The notes beneath the pieces are model-generated. The model did not search any database and was not told the origin of the DNA. It worked only from the letters and a program-made list of their open reading frames with translations. From Hexactinellida sp. DTS-2022 (lineage: Eukaryota; Porifera; Hexactinellida), in assembly GCA_028753945.1 (NCBI GenBank), contig JAPNXP010000001.1:11956501-12020500 (forward strand): a stretch of 64,000 nucleotides of DNA. The letters are read 5' to 3'. A program made the position numbers and the translations under genes. Positions within the stretch are counted from its first letter, which is position 1. The number at the start of each line of letters is the position of its first letter. Below are positions 47,401 to 56,499 of this stretch, one piece after another.

Positions 47401-47886
47401 AATAGCTGCTACTATATAAATCGATTTCTAATACAATAGTTGTATTAAAGTTTTCTCCTATAAGAAAATTCAATTTAACTCAACAGTTATTCAATTTCAG
47501 AACGATTCTGATATTCAAACAATGGATTAATGAGATGGAATATCTATTTGTATAAATATTTGTCTATGTGTATGCTTGGTGCCCGAAATGTATTAGAGTG
47601 TAAGGGGGGTTTATAACGCATTTATAATGGAAATATAAACTTAAACTCAAGATGGCTTAAGATAGAAAGAAGCATGAAATTTATCAAACGTTCCTTTGTC
47701 CCGTAACAAATTGATAAATGGGTGTAAACACCATTTGAAGTTCATGACATGGCGAAAAAAAATCCAAAATTGCAGCCTGTGTCGACAGCATGTTCCATTG
47801 GAGGCACTATCAATAGACCACCACCAAAATATAGTGCCACCAAAGGAACATGCGTCGGCACAGCTGCAATTTTGGATTTTTTTAAA
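44461..47886. repeat. Array of alternating hairpin and body modules
   Basis: Hairpin modules of about 120-125 bp lie at 44461-44583, 45858-45982, 46711-46830 and 47758-47882. Between them are AT-rich bodies of 0.7-1.3 kb. Bodies 1 and 2 share GGGCTGAAACTTGGCATGTA, TAATTTGCACCTGGGGTT, TTTGTCTGGTCCATAACTCA and TTCAACTTGTAATAATTATA. Body 3 begins with the 813-bp duplication and has GTGCACCTGGGGTCACG. Hairpins 2-4 are preceded by a GGCGAAA-type sequence. Two ACTATACTATAGTATAGT palindromes follow hairpin 1. No transposase. Confidence 0.8.
46832..47644. repeat. 813-bp direct duplication, copy 2
   Basis: Counterpart of 27269-28081 in the same orientation, with no indel seen. Its left edge touches the hairpin ending at 46830. 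Confidence 0.85.
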
Positions 47887-48174
47887 TTAATGCTTAGTCA
47901 TCCAAACGAACGAATATTCGAATATTCGTTTGTTTAGAAAAAGGTTCGTTCGTTACATTTCCAATATTCGTTTCAGCCCTACCGGCGGGCGTTTACCGTT
48001 CGTTGCCATGTAAAATTGATGGAAACTAATGTTGTTAATACACAATGCAACAAACTACTGTAGTTTTAATGCAACAAACTAGTTTTAAATAGCAAAATGA
48101 TTCTTCATCAGTTTTTCGATATTAAATTGGGCCATAATTATAACTTACGATTTAATGCTTTTCTTTCCTTCCAA

Positions 48175-48395
48175 TCCAGTGAGTATGCTCACTGGACCCT
48201 ATGAGCATGCTCACTCGACCCTATGAGCATGCTCACTCGACTTTTCAATACCTCATTATTATACATATATTTTTACTATCCTAAATTATATTGAACATTT
48301 TATTTTTTATCCAGAGGGCACGGTAACACCCACACCATTAATGTTGCCTCCTTTCAACTTTTTACAGGGGGCCCCCCCTGTTTGCGCCACTAGCT
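48175..48395. repeat. Inverted shorter copy of the 26664-27015 element
   Basis: GAGCATGCTCACTCGACC units followed by a C-run and TTTGCGCCACTAG, the reverse complement of the 26.7-kb copy. Confidence 0.65.
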
Positions 48396-48542
48396 GATCC
48401 CCATGGGAATTCCCACAGAAATCCTGTGGGAATGGGATGGGAATGGAAATTCCTCTCCCAAGGCTATCCTGTCAGTTGGGACCAGCCAAATGTGTCTGGA
48501 TAATCGAAGAGTTCGGATATTTAGGTTGCACTGTACTATATT

Positions 48543-48566
48543 TGATTGGCAGCCCTAAGCCAATCA
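48543..48566. promoter_or_regulatory. Pair of opposed CCAAT boxes upstream of ECI2-like gene
   Basis: TGATTGGC (48543-48550) and GCCAATCA (48559-48566) are perfect inverted copies 30-53 bp before the ATG. CCAAT boxes bind NF-Y and are common in promoters of housekeeping genes. Function here is inferred from position. Confidence 0.5.
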
Positions 48567-48595
48567 GTTTACCTCTCACGCTATACAGATAGGCT

Positions 48596-51284
48596 ATGAT
48601 TAGCTTGAGAACGCTACGAGCCACTGGGTTGTCTCAGCTGATGAGAACAGCAGCTGCCTCCGTTAGACAGCTGGGAGCTTCCGGTCAGGGAGACTTCCAC
48701 ACAGCGCAGGAGAGAGTCAAGCTGCTCTCCAGGGACCCGGGTAACGAGGCTAAGCTTAGGCTGTACGCTCTCTTCAAGCAGGCGACGCTAGGCGCCTGTG
48801 ACGGCCCTAAGCCCGGTATTATGGAGTTCGTAGCTAAGGCCAAGTGGACAGAGTGGAAAGCCTTAGGTGATTACATAGTATTATGGGTATATACGGTAGA
48901 ATCTCGTTAGTAGGAACACCAGGGGACCGTCATAATGCGTTCACCACCTGGAATCCGATATCCAGTGGCGGCGCGAGGGGGGGGGGGGGCGGGGGCGGGA
49001 ACTCGCTTGTCTGATATAGGAGTACTTAATGTAATGCGGAAATGCTGTAAGCCCTGGACAGGCAGTCCATAATTAGCCGTTTTTCTGAGATGCCACCGCA
49101 TACAAATATAGGTCATATTATTGAACTAAGTTTGTCATTAAAATAATCGACTTTGGTTTGAATGTGTATTTTGGAATGTTTACAACTAGTATTGGGCTTA
49201 CCCCACCAGTGCATTGGTCCGTCCCCCTTTCGCCCCCCCCCAAGGGAGCTGTGCTGGCGCCCCCCCCCTGCAAATATAATTTGTATTGAAAAAGCTTTGA
49301 AGGGGACCAAAATAGTGTTTGTATTAACTGGAATTTCGCATTAACCGTGTTCGTAATAACGAGGTTCTACTGTATGTTACAGTGCAGTATACAGTGGATG
49401 CCGGTTAAAAGAACATCGTCTGGAACAGCATATAATGTTCTTATAACCGGCATAAATTATATAGGGTATATGCCAACCGTTTTCCAGTAGAATGTTCTTA
49501 TATCCGGCACCTACTGTACTTAATAACTGGAGTAATGAGTATGAACTGTATATAACAATTCATATAAACACAGTATTCCTTTGCAAGCCTTTTCATACAA
49601 ATGATATTGGTTAATACGAATTGATTAATACAGTCGACTCCGCTTAATAGAGTCACCTCGGGACCAGGTTAATTGACCCGATTAAGCGGAGAAATCTATT
49701 AACCGAAAAGATTTTAAGCCAAACTGTAATTCCGTCCTATAAATCCTGTGAAATGTAGACCCGATTAAGCTGATAAATCTATTAACCGGTGGCTCTATTA
49801 AGCGGAGTATATTGTATATCTATTATGTACTATACATATGTATATACACTTTATATAACTGAGTACTGCTTGCTTATGGCAGGGGGAATGACGCAAGGGG
49901 AGGCTGCCAGTAGCTACGTAACTTACGTGCAGGAACTGGTAAGCAGAGACTCGGAGGAGAGAGCAGAGAGCACACCCACCGACCCGACAGATAGCGTTGT
50001 GTACAGCACAGTAGACTCGTATGCTGAGATACGCCTTAACAGGTAATATGGAATAGTTATACTCTTTATATTGGATATTATAGAAACTCCCGTTACAGTA
50101 CAAACGGAGTCACTAATCCGAACAGAGGTGTTCCGATTCAAAAAAATCTATTCCGATTTGTGAAACCTGGGGCTTATAATACAATTAATTCAACCAGAAT
50201 GAATATATACTATACAGTACTCCAATAAGGTACAAATACTATTGTATTCAACAACTTTATGACAAAAAACTGTAGCATAGTGAACTGCCGTTATAACGAA
50301 GTCGGATATAACGAAATACCCGCTTATAACTAAATGGATATTTTCCCCCCAGAGCACTAAATGCATTAATTATTATCCGGATATACGAAGTAATTCACAG
50401 GTCCCAAGCACTTCGCTATACCCATTGAATAGCCATTAATTAGGACCTGATTTGTGGAACTCTTTGTTCGTATTAACCGGAATTTCCTATTGACTGTATT
50501 CATACTAACTAGGTTCTACTACGTATATTATTTATTGTTTATTCGAATCCGGTTTTATCTTACTACCCTACACAGGCCCGGTAAGTATAACGCTATAACG
50601 TGGGAGATGTATGGACAGATAGGAGAGCTGTTGGAGAGAGCTAGCAGGGAAGATGTTAAGTTCGCAGTTATAAGAGGGACAGGGGAGTATTACAGCAGCG
50701 GAAATGATCTGGGAAATTTCGCGAATATTCCTCCCGAGGGACCCCAGAAGATGGCGAAAGACGGTGAAAAAGTTTTGAGGAAATTCGTCGCGAGTTTTAT
50801 TGATTTCGATAAACCTTTGATTGCGGTTGTTAACGGCCCGGCAGTGGGAATACCCGTTACAACGCTGGGGCTGTGTGACATTGTTCTCGCGAAAGATACC
50901 GCTACTTTCCACACGCCCTTTACCAGTCTGGGACAAACCCCAGAGGCTTGTTCCTCCTACACCTTCCCCCTAATCATGGGGCCGGCCCAGGCAAACGAAA
51001 TTCTGCTTTTCGGCCGGAAGCTAACAGCTGTGGAGGCATTCCATAGATCCCTGGTAACCATGGTGATACCCTCGGCTAGCTTCGAGACTGAGGTAGCCTC
51101 GAAACTGCGAGAATACTCTGCGCTGCCTCCCGTCGCGCTGCGAGCCTCCAAACAGCTGATGAGAGGGAGGGAGAGAGATAAGCTGCACGAGATAAACAGC
51201 AGGGAGTGCGCAGAGCTGGCAGAGAGATGGGTATCCGACGAGTGTATTTCCGCCGTTATGAAGTTCTTTCAGAGGAAACAGTAA
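48596..51284 (+). CDS. ECI2: Enoyl-CoA delta isomerase 2-like (ACBP + crotonase)
   Basis: Exons 48596-48866, 49883-50042 and 50576-51284 join in frame (1140 nt, 379 residues), all with GT..AG introns. Residues 1-30 are a basic, acid-free leader ([20 protein letters not shown]), likely mitochondrial. An acyl-CoA-binding domain follows ([39 protein letters not shown]). The crotonase domain starts near 155 with [15 protein letters not shown] and has [10 protein letters not shown], the oxyanion-hole [16 protein letters not shown] and the [14 protein letters not shown] block, whose Glu is the catalytic acid/base in this family. The enzyme shifts 3-enoyl-CoA double bonds to trans-2 for beta-oxidation of unsaturated fatty acids. 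Length is close to animal ECI2. The end KFFQRKQ lacks an SKL-type peroxisomal signal. Introns carry TA-flanked MITEs. Confidence 0.93.
48894..49372. mobile_element. TA-flanked MITE in ECI2 intron 1
   Basis: Left end CGGTAGAATCTCGTTAGTAG and right end TAATAACGAGGTTCTACTG are inverted, with TA outside. The middle contains a G-run/C-run pair (48980 and 49225-49270) that looks like a further insertion. Confidence 0.7.
49392..49516. mobile_element. TA-flanked 125-bp MITE in ECI2 intron 1
   Basis: CAGTGGATGCCGGTTAAAAG at the left and ATATCCGGCACCTACTG at the right, TA outside both. Confidence 0.75.
49631..49814. mobile_element. TA-flanked MITE, CAGTCGACTCCGCTTAATAG ends
   Basis: 184 bp. Right end CTATTAAGCGGAGTATATTG; TA outside both. 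The compact relative of 23955-24479. It ends only 68 bp before exon 2 of the ECI2-like gene. Confidence 0.75.
50280..50520. repeat. MITE remnants in ECI2 intron 2
   Basis: CGTTATAACGAAGTCGGATA at 50292 (family of 19412-19885), followed by TTCGTATTAACCGGAATTTC ... CTAGGTTCTACTA (family of 11076-11259). Confidence 0.55.
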
Positions 51285-51414
51285 TGCGAAATTAAGGATA
51301 GATATATTATGTTATGTGCGAATAATTAACTAATAATGTAGACAAAGGAAATTAAATCTTTGCTTATATGTTCTTCAACAAATTTGTCTAAATATTTTAC
51401 AATTATTATTTGAA

Positions 51415-51595
51415 TTTCTGCAAAAAAAAACGGGTTTTTCCGCCTATTATCCGACTCTGATCCACCCTGAAAATTTCATCCAGAACGAAACAATATTTCT
51501 TAGAGAGTTGGTTGGGAGGGTACACTTGAGGAGAATTTGTGATAACATATCTCTCTGGACTATAAGCAAGAATACGGGTGTCAATCAAACTGTGC
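51415..51595. repeat. Segment shared with 4570-4755, upstream of actin pseudogene
   Basis: Shares CTGATCCACCCTGAAA, AATATTTCT(C/T)AGAGA and CTATAAGCAAGAATAC-like words with 4.6 kb. On the minus strand both copies read (S/E)KYC.VLDE.FRVDQ, which faintly recalls actin EKLCYVALDF. If that is real, this half is inverted relative to the following part. Confidence 0.5.
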
Positions 51596-51979
51596 TTTAG
51601 AGAAGTGTTATGAGCTGCCTAATGGCACTGTTTGATATCGGAGAAGAGAGATTCCGTACACAGAACCAATATTCGAGCCTGTAATGATAGGATTGAGTGC
51701 ACAGGGATTACAACACAGAATCATAGCTGCATCATGAATTTTGACATTAATCTACATCCTACCTGGACAGCAATATTATACTATCCGGGGGCAATACCTT
51801 GTTCCCTTGGGTTAGGAGAGCGCATTAAGAAGGAACTAACCGCTTTAGCTCAGCTGTGAGAATTAACCTTATATTTCCTGAAAGGAAGTACAGTATATGG
51901 ATAGGGAATCCATTCTAGCTTCTATGACTGACTTCTATAAAATGTGTATTTCTAAAGCTGAATACGATGAGTATGGGCC
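51596..51979 (+). pseudogene. Actin pseudogene, C-terminal third
   Basis: In shifting frames it reads EKCYELPNGTV, EPVMIGLSAQGLQ, FDINLH, LGERIKKELTALAQL, PERKYSIWIG, SILASMTDFYKMCISKAEYD and EYGP. All are in actin order ([71 protein letters not shown]). At least three frameshifts and an in-frame stop. It ends at the same EYDE(Y)GP point as the 25.4-kb copy, where family-B repeat begins here. It is intron-free over this stretch. Confidence 0.85.
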
Positions 51980-52315
51980 AAGCTTTCAACGGGTATTATA
52001 GGTAAACAAGTATGCTGAACACGAATTTCGCATTTCTAAAGTTCTATTGTGAATATTTATTTTTGTTGTTTACACAAATAGGTAAACAAATTATTGAAAA
52101 TTCAAAATCGACCTAGAAGTTAGCTTTCAACGGGTATTATAGTAAACAAATTATAAGTATTGCAAATGGATAAAGGGATGTATATAACTAAGACCAATAT
52201 TTACTAACTAAGTAATCAATTGTTTAGTGAGGAGTAAGGCCGCATAGCCGCCGTTAACTTATGCGTAGCACCGATCTGTTGCAAAGCGACCGAGACCGAA
52301 GGCCTCTTAATGTAT
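51978..52315. repeat. Family-B tandem repeat and stem-loop cluster, locus 3
   Basis: Two units to about 52150, then the partly decayed stem-loop cluster (GGCCGCATAGCCGCC, TTGCAAAGCGAC, CGAGACCGAAGGCCTC) at 52237-52312. Confidence 0.7.
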
Positions 52316-52935
52316 ATAATCCCCATTCGGTGTTAGTAATATTATTTATCTAGTAAGCGTATTTAGCAGAGCTATAAATATAGTTCAATTGATCGAAATA
52401 CAAAGGAAAGCTATACAATCGTTGCTGGTCTTCTTGTTGGAGTTCTCATCATTATGCTATGTAATGGTAGCTACTGCTTTATGTGGCCACTCACTTATTA
52501 CTTTTGAAAAGATTGGGATTTTTCTCATGGTATACATGGTAAATAATGACAATATCAAGAGCAATAATGTTTTTTCTAATACCACGCCTCTATTTAATTT
52601 TCGCATACATTTTTTGTACTCTTAGTAAAAGTATCATAGATATAGATACTCTTACATATATTTATCTCTCAGATATTCAATTATATCTTATATTCAGTAT
52701 TTTAAAACTTTGGGGGAAATATTAACTTGCAGTTAAATGTTCTTTGTAATTTGTACTTTTAAATTCCCGAATTTAATTATTTATTAGTATATTACTTTTT
52801 GTATTAATATTACAAAATACCTATGCCCCTATTGAGGTTGTATAGTTACTCAATAATAACCTGATACTTTCATCGTAATTAGGCTGGTTAGCCAACAGTA
52901 TTAATAATAGGTTTTACTTTTGCATTGAACAAATA
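52316..52935. other. 5' flank of NHL gene
   Basis: AT-rich. A 78-codon frame at 52389-52625 is hydrophobic in places but lacks similarity. I do not call it. Confidence 0.4.
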
Positions 52936-52938
52936 AGA

Positions 52939-54207
52939 ATGGCAAGTTTAAAGAAAACTAACTTTGTTGAACAAATAAAAGATACCCGAAAGAAGATACA
53001 AGACAGCTTCAAGAGGTCTCATGAAGCTCTACGCGTTAGGGAGAGTACCCTCCTCTCTAGAGTTGATCGCATAGAGACAGAGTACAATAGCAAAACTCAG
53101 GAAATTAATGAATTAGTGGAATCTCTGAATAACATTATATCTCTCAGCTCAAACACACTCAAATCTAATAAAGTAACAGATACACGCGAAGGAGTAACCG
53201 CGCTAGTTAACCACAAGATAGCAGAGCTAACAGCTGATATAGACAGTAGAATTGAGTTCGAGTGGGACAGTCTATTCGAGACTGACATTGAACAGCTAGG
53301 GAGTATTAAGCTTAACGGTCAGACTAACGTATCTCCCACCCGCACATTCTCTCCCCAAGTGAAGCCTGTTGTACCGGACTACAAGGCTAAACGGCTGCCT
53401 ACTGCTTACTGCTGCAAGAAGTCTAGCGAACAGAAAGCTCCTGGGGAATTTAATAACCCCAAAAGCATAGCTGTGCATTACAAGACTGGACACATTTATA
53501 TTGCGGATTTAAGCAACCATCGAGTACAGGTATTTACCTGTAACGGAGACTATCTCTTCATGTTCAGTGAGAAGATGAATCATCCAGTCGGTATCTGTAC
53601 AACTCGTAATAGCGTGCTAGTTACACAATGTAATGGGCATTGCATTAATATGTACGAGCTAGAAGGGAAACTAATCAAGAGTGTTGGTAGCAAAGGGAGT
53701 GGAGAAGCTCAGTTCAACGGTCCACACGGTCTGGCTGTCTCTGATAGAACTAACAATGTCTATGTGTGCGATTGTATAAATAACAGAGTTCAAATCTTCA
53801 CAGAGGATCTCAAGTTCCATTCCATGCTAGGAATAGGTGTGTTTAACTATCCGCGTGATATAAAGGTTACACGAGACAGAGTATTGGTGCTAGATGAGAG
53901 TGATCCGTGTATGTTTGTGTTCGATTCAAATCACGTTCTAACCAACAGACTGATAACTCGTGGCAATGGTAAGCAAACAAACAATTCATTCTGTTTCGAC
54001 GTAGACAGAGAATATAACATCATTATGAGTGATTACGATAATCACTGTGTGTGTGTATTCAATCAGGAGGGAGAAGAGATACACAGAATTGGGAAGAATG
54101 GTCAGGGTATTGGGGAGTTCATTAAGCCGTATGGAATAGTGCTAGACAACACAGGACGGATTGTAGTTGTGTGCGAGAAGGATACTGCTTGTCTGCAATT
54201 CTTTTGA
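52939..54207 (+). CDS. Coiled-coil NHL-repeat protein (TRIM2/3-like, RING-less)
   Basis: Intact intronless frame of 422 residues from ATG 52939. Residues 1-125 are charged and helical (coiled coil: QIKDTRKKIQDSFKRSHEAL). A linker follows, then about 160-422 form a six-bladed NHL propeller. NHL units are recognisable by NPKSIAVHYKTGHIYIADLS plus NHRVQVF, GPHGLAVSDRTNNVYVCDCI plus NNRVQIF, and YNIIMSDYDNHCVCVF. There is no RING or B-box, so it is not a ubiquitin ligase by itself. NHL propellers bind proteins or RNA. Upstream similarity to the pseudogene at 2155-2570 shows it belongs to a multi-copy family. Function is not predictable further. Confidence 0.9.
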   Translation: MASLKKTNFVEQIKDTRKKIQDSFKRSHEALRVRESTLLSRVDRIETEYNSKTQEINELVESLNNIISLSSNTLKSNKVTDTREGVTALVNHKIAELTADIDSRIEFEWDSLFETDIEQLGSIKLNGQTNVSPTRTFSPQVKPVVPDYKAKRLPTAYCCKKSSEQKAPGEFNNPKSIAVHYKTGHIYIADLSNHRVQVFTCNGDYLFMFSEKMNHPVGICTTRNSVLVTQCNGHCINMYELEGKLIKSVGSKGSGEAQFNGPHGLAVSDRTNNVYVCDCINNRVQIFTEDLKFHSMLGIGVFNYPRDIKVTRDRVLVLDESDPCMFVFDSNHVLTNRLITRGNGKQTNNSFCFDVDREYNIIMSDYDNHCVCVFNQEGEEIHRIGKNGQGIGEFIKPYGIVLDNTGRIVVVCEKDTACLQFF

Positions 54208-54290
54208 ATTATTTGCTTAAATTGCAATTTTAGTACTTTGTGTGTCTGTGTGTAAAGATTTAGAATGTACACGTCCAAATAATAACATTT

Positions 54291-54406
54291 CAGGGGCGGC
54301 GGAAGCAGTTATGAAGTGGTCAGGCCATGGCTTAACCGGCCTAACTAGTGACGTAAGACTGTTCAGGCTATTGGCCTGACCGGCCTGACCGCTTCCGCCG
54401 CCCCTG
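54291..54406. mobile_element. 116-bp MITE with 5-bp duplication CATTT
   Basis: CAGGGGCGGCGGAAGC at the left and GCTTCCGCCGCCCCTG at the right, a perfect pair. CATTT outside both ends (54286-54290 and 54407-54411). Interior GGTCAGG and CCTGACC as in 1382-1582. Confidence 0.85.
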
Positions 54407-55480
54407 CATTTACCAATTGCCAGCAGTTACTAGAATTACTAAACGATACTTACTATATTCTTCCAAAACAGGATTGGCTATTTACTGTCTGCAATCCACA
54501 TAACATTTAATAAGATCCTAATTATTTGAGCACGCTATTTTTGTTTTAATAGCATTTTGTACATTCACCTAACATTTCTTAAATATTGTGTATTAGGTTA
54601 TCTTAAGTCTATTTTGTAATATTATATTAGGTCTATTTTAATGTGCCGCCTAGGCGACTATACTATAGTATAGTAGCCCAGTCGAGAGTATATTCATGCA
54701 ACCAATTCCAATCAGTTATTTGTGTTTCTTCAGTTTTTTTAATCAGTTATTTTACAGCATTTTCTTTTGGAGGCACTATTAATCAACCAACGACCAAAAT
54801 ATAGTCCCTCCAAAGGACATGCTGTCGGCACAGCTGTAATTTTAGATTTAAGTATCAGATGGAGAACTACCTTTCTGGAACAGGAGGGATAAATTCTTTA
54901 TCTGCAGTGCAACCTCGATTATCCAAACTTTGATTATTTAAATAAACCTGGCAGGTCCCTATGTGTTCAATAATTTAGTACATCCTAAATTATCCGAACC
55001 TGTTTCACTGCTCCCAACTAGTTTGTCTAATCAAGGTTGCAAACCGTATTTTGATATTCGATCTTTCCAAACCGTTAATACTACGTAGAGCAGCACAGCA
55101 TTTTGGCATTTTCTTTCTAACTTCAACTCACTTTTAATTAATAGCCTGAAAGTTAAGATACAAACTGTTTGAAGGATCCTAGCACATGTTGTGGTATTGC
55201 ATTCAGAATCTGTTTACAATGAAATCATAAACATCTAATAAATCATCGCTTCGTTTATTTCATAATGTCTCATTTTATTAGATTTTCCTACGCCTGTAAG
55301 TACTAACATAGTTCTGCAATATTTGTGACGCTTCAGAATCTCTCATGACTCAACCTTTGCATACCACTGAGTAATAATATACCCTTGAATGAATTCCACT
55401 AGTACCTGAGGTAACTAGGGTCTCACTATAGGCTTAAGCCAGTTGGTATATGCCAGCAGTAAGCAGAGTGCATTGAATAC
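54407..55480. other. Intergenic with palindrome, hairpin and MITE remnants
   Basis: GACTATACTATAGTATAGTA at 54655 (palindrome module). A partial hairpin module lies at about 54757-54850 (GGAGGCACTATTAATC ... TCGGCACAGCTGTAATTTTA). CAGTGCAACCTCGATTATCC at 54907 is the left end of a TA-type MITE. 55400-55480 may hold upstream sequence or a 3' splice site for the next gene. Confidence 0.5.
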
Positions 55481-55483
55481 AGC

Positions 55484-55789
55484 ATGCCTTCTGTACCTGA
55501 TAGCGCTCTTATACTAGTTGTATGTCTGCTCATATTTATAATCCTCTCGCTAGTCACCAACGGGGTATTCTTTTCAATTTCTCTGTACAAGAATATTCGC
55601 TCTAACCCCAAAGAACTTCCCAAGAAGCAGTCGACAGAGGCTAGGCCCCGTGAGTCCGCCTATGTCCATATGTCCGGTGTGCAGGACCAGGAGGGCGAGA
55701 CTATAAATCCGTACTACACTACGATGGGACCACCCGCCGCCCCGAGCAATCTGTCCCCTTACGCCAACCTAGCGGATGTTTCCAACTGA
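55484..55789 (+). CDS. Small single-pass membrane protein with tyrosine motifs (or last receptor exon)
   Basis: 101 residues from ATG 55484. Eight to nine extracellular residues, a transmembrane segment about 9-33 (LILVVCLLIFIILSLVTNGV), a basic stop-transfer (LYKNIRSNPKELPKK), then a 60-residue tail. The tail has three tyrosine motifs: AYVHM and YYTTM (YxxM, the PI3K p85 SH2 type) and SPYANL (SxYxxL, ITIM-like). The tiny ectodomain and the sequence TTGAATACAG just before the ATG suggest this may really be the last exon of a receptor whose ectodomain exons lie upstream and were not recognised. Composition is GC-richer than the flanks, as in the neighbouring genes. No family name can be given. 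Signalling use of the tyrosines is inferred. Confidence 0.65.
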   Translation: MPSVPDSALILVVCLLIFIILSLVTNGVFFSISLYKNIRSNPKELPKKQSTEARPRESAYVHMSGVQDQEGETINPYYTTMGPPAAPSNLSPYANLADVSN

Positions 55790-55927
55790 TGCATCGTACT
55801 GTACAGATTGTGTGCGGATTTTATTTTTGAGTGTCGTTATAAGTTGTGTTAGCTATTCACAATTGAATTGTTAGAGTTTCTATTGCTGCTTGAGGGTAAC
55901 TTAACTGTCTTGGCATTGAGAGAGGAA

Positions 55928-56178
55928 TACCGTATTTCCCCGAATAAGCGCCCGGCGCTTGTTGTTTTCGTGAGCCGAATTACCACTAAATTTTTCTGAA
56001 AATCCAGAAAATAATATTTAGGTGGATTTTAATTAATGGCTCTCAGCGACAGTAAACATATCAAAATTGCCTAAATCAATGCAATTCCATTTATTAGACT
56101 GCAATTACAGTTATTAACTAATGTGTATTCATTTTTATCATACTAATGCCGTTTTTATTGATTCGGGGAAATACAAAT
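55928..56178. mobile_element. MITE with CCGTATTTCCCCGAATAAGC end
   Basis: Left CCGTATTTCCCCGAATAAGC; right GATTCGGGGAAATAC. TA precedes the left end; the right terminus is slightly decayed. It lies between the membrane-protein and macro-RING-DTC genes. Confidence 0.6.
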
Positions 56179-56312
56179 TATGCACACTAATCGGGTGCAA
56201 ATTAACTTATTTATATTTATTACAGCATGCAGCATGCAGCAAGCATTCGAAACATTCCCAATGTATCCTAATATAACTAATAAAATAACATTCACTGTTG
56301 CAGTTTATGGAT

Positions 56313-56344
56313 ATACCAGGTGTGCACGTTTGCACACCTGGTAT
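56313..56344. promoter_or_regulatory. Perfect 14-bp inverted repeat with 4-nt loop, two E2-boxes
   Basis: ATACCAGGTGTGCA (56313-56326), loop CGTT, then its exact reverse complement (56331-56344). It holds CAGGTG and CACCTG, the E2-box bound by Snail/ZEB or bHLH proteins. It lies 156 bp before ATG 56500. Could be an operator or a transcript hairpin; function untested. Confidence 0.45.
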
Positions 56345-56499
56345 TATACAGGCAACAAAATTATCACGAAAACAAACCAGATAATATTTGACATACTATT
56401 TACTTATGTTGCTCTCTTTTTATGAATCTTACGCTCATGACTTTATGCCCATAGTAATTATGTATATATAATATTACTAACTAGTTATTCCTTATTATT

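Noticed and set aside
52389..52625. 78-codon hydrophobic frame before the NHL gene
   Set aside because: No ATG context, similarity or conservation evidence; likely chance in AT-rich DNA.
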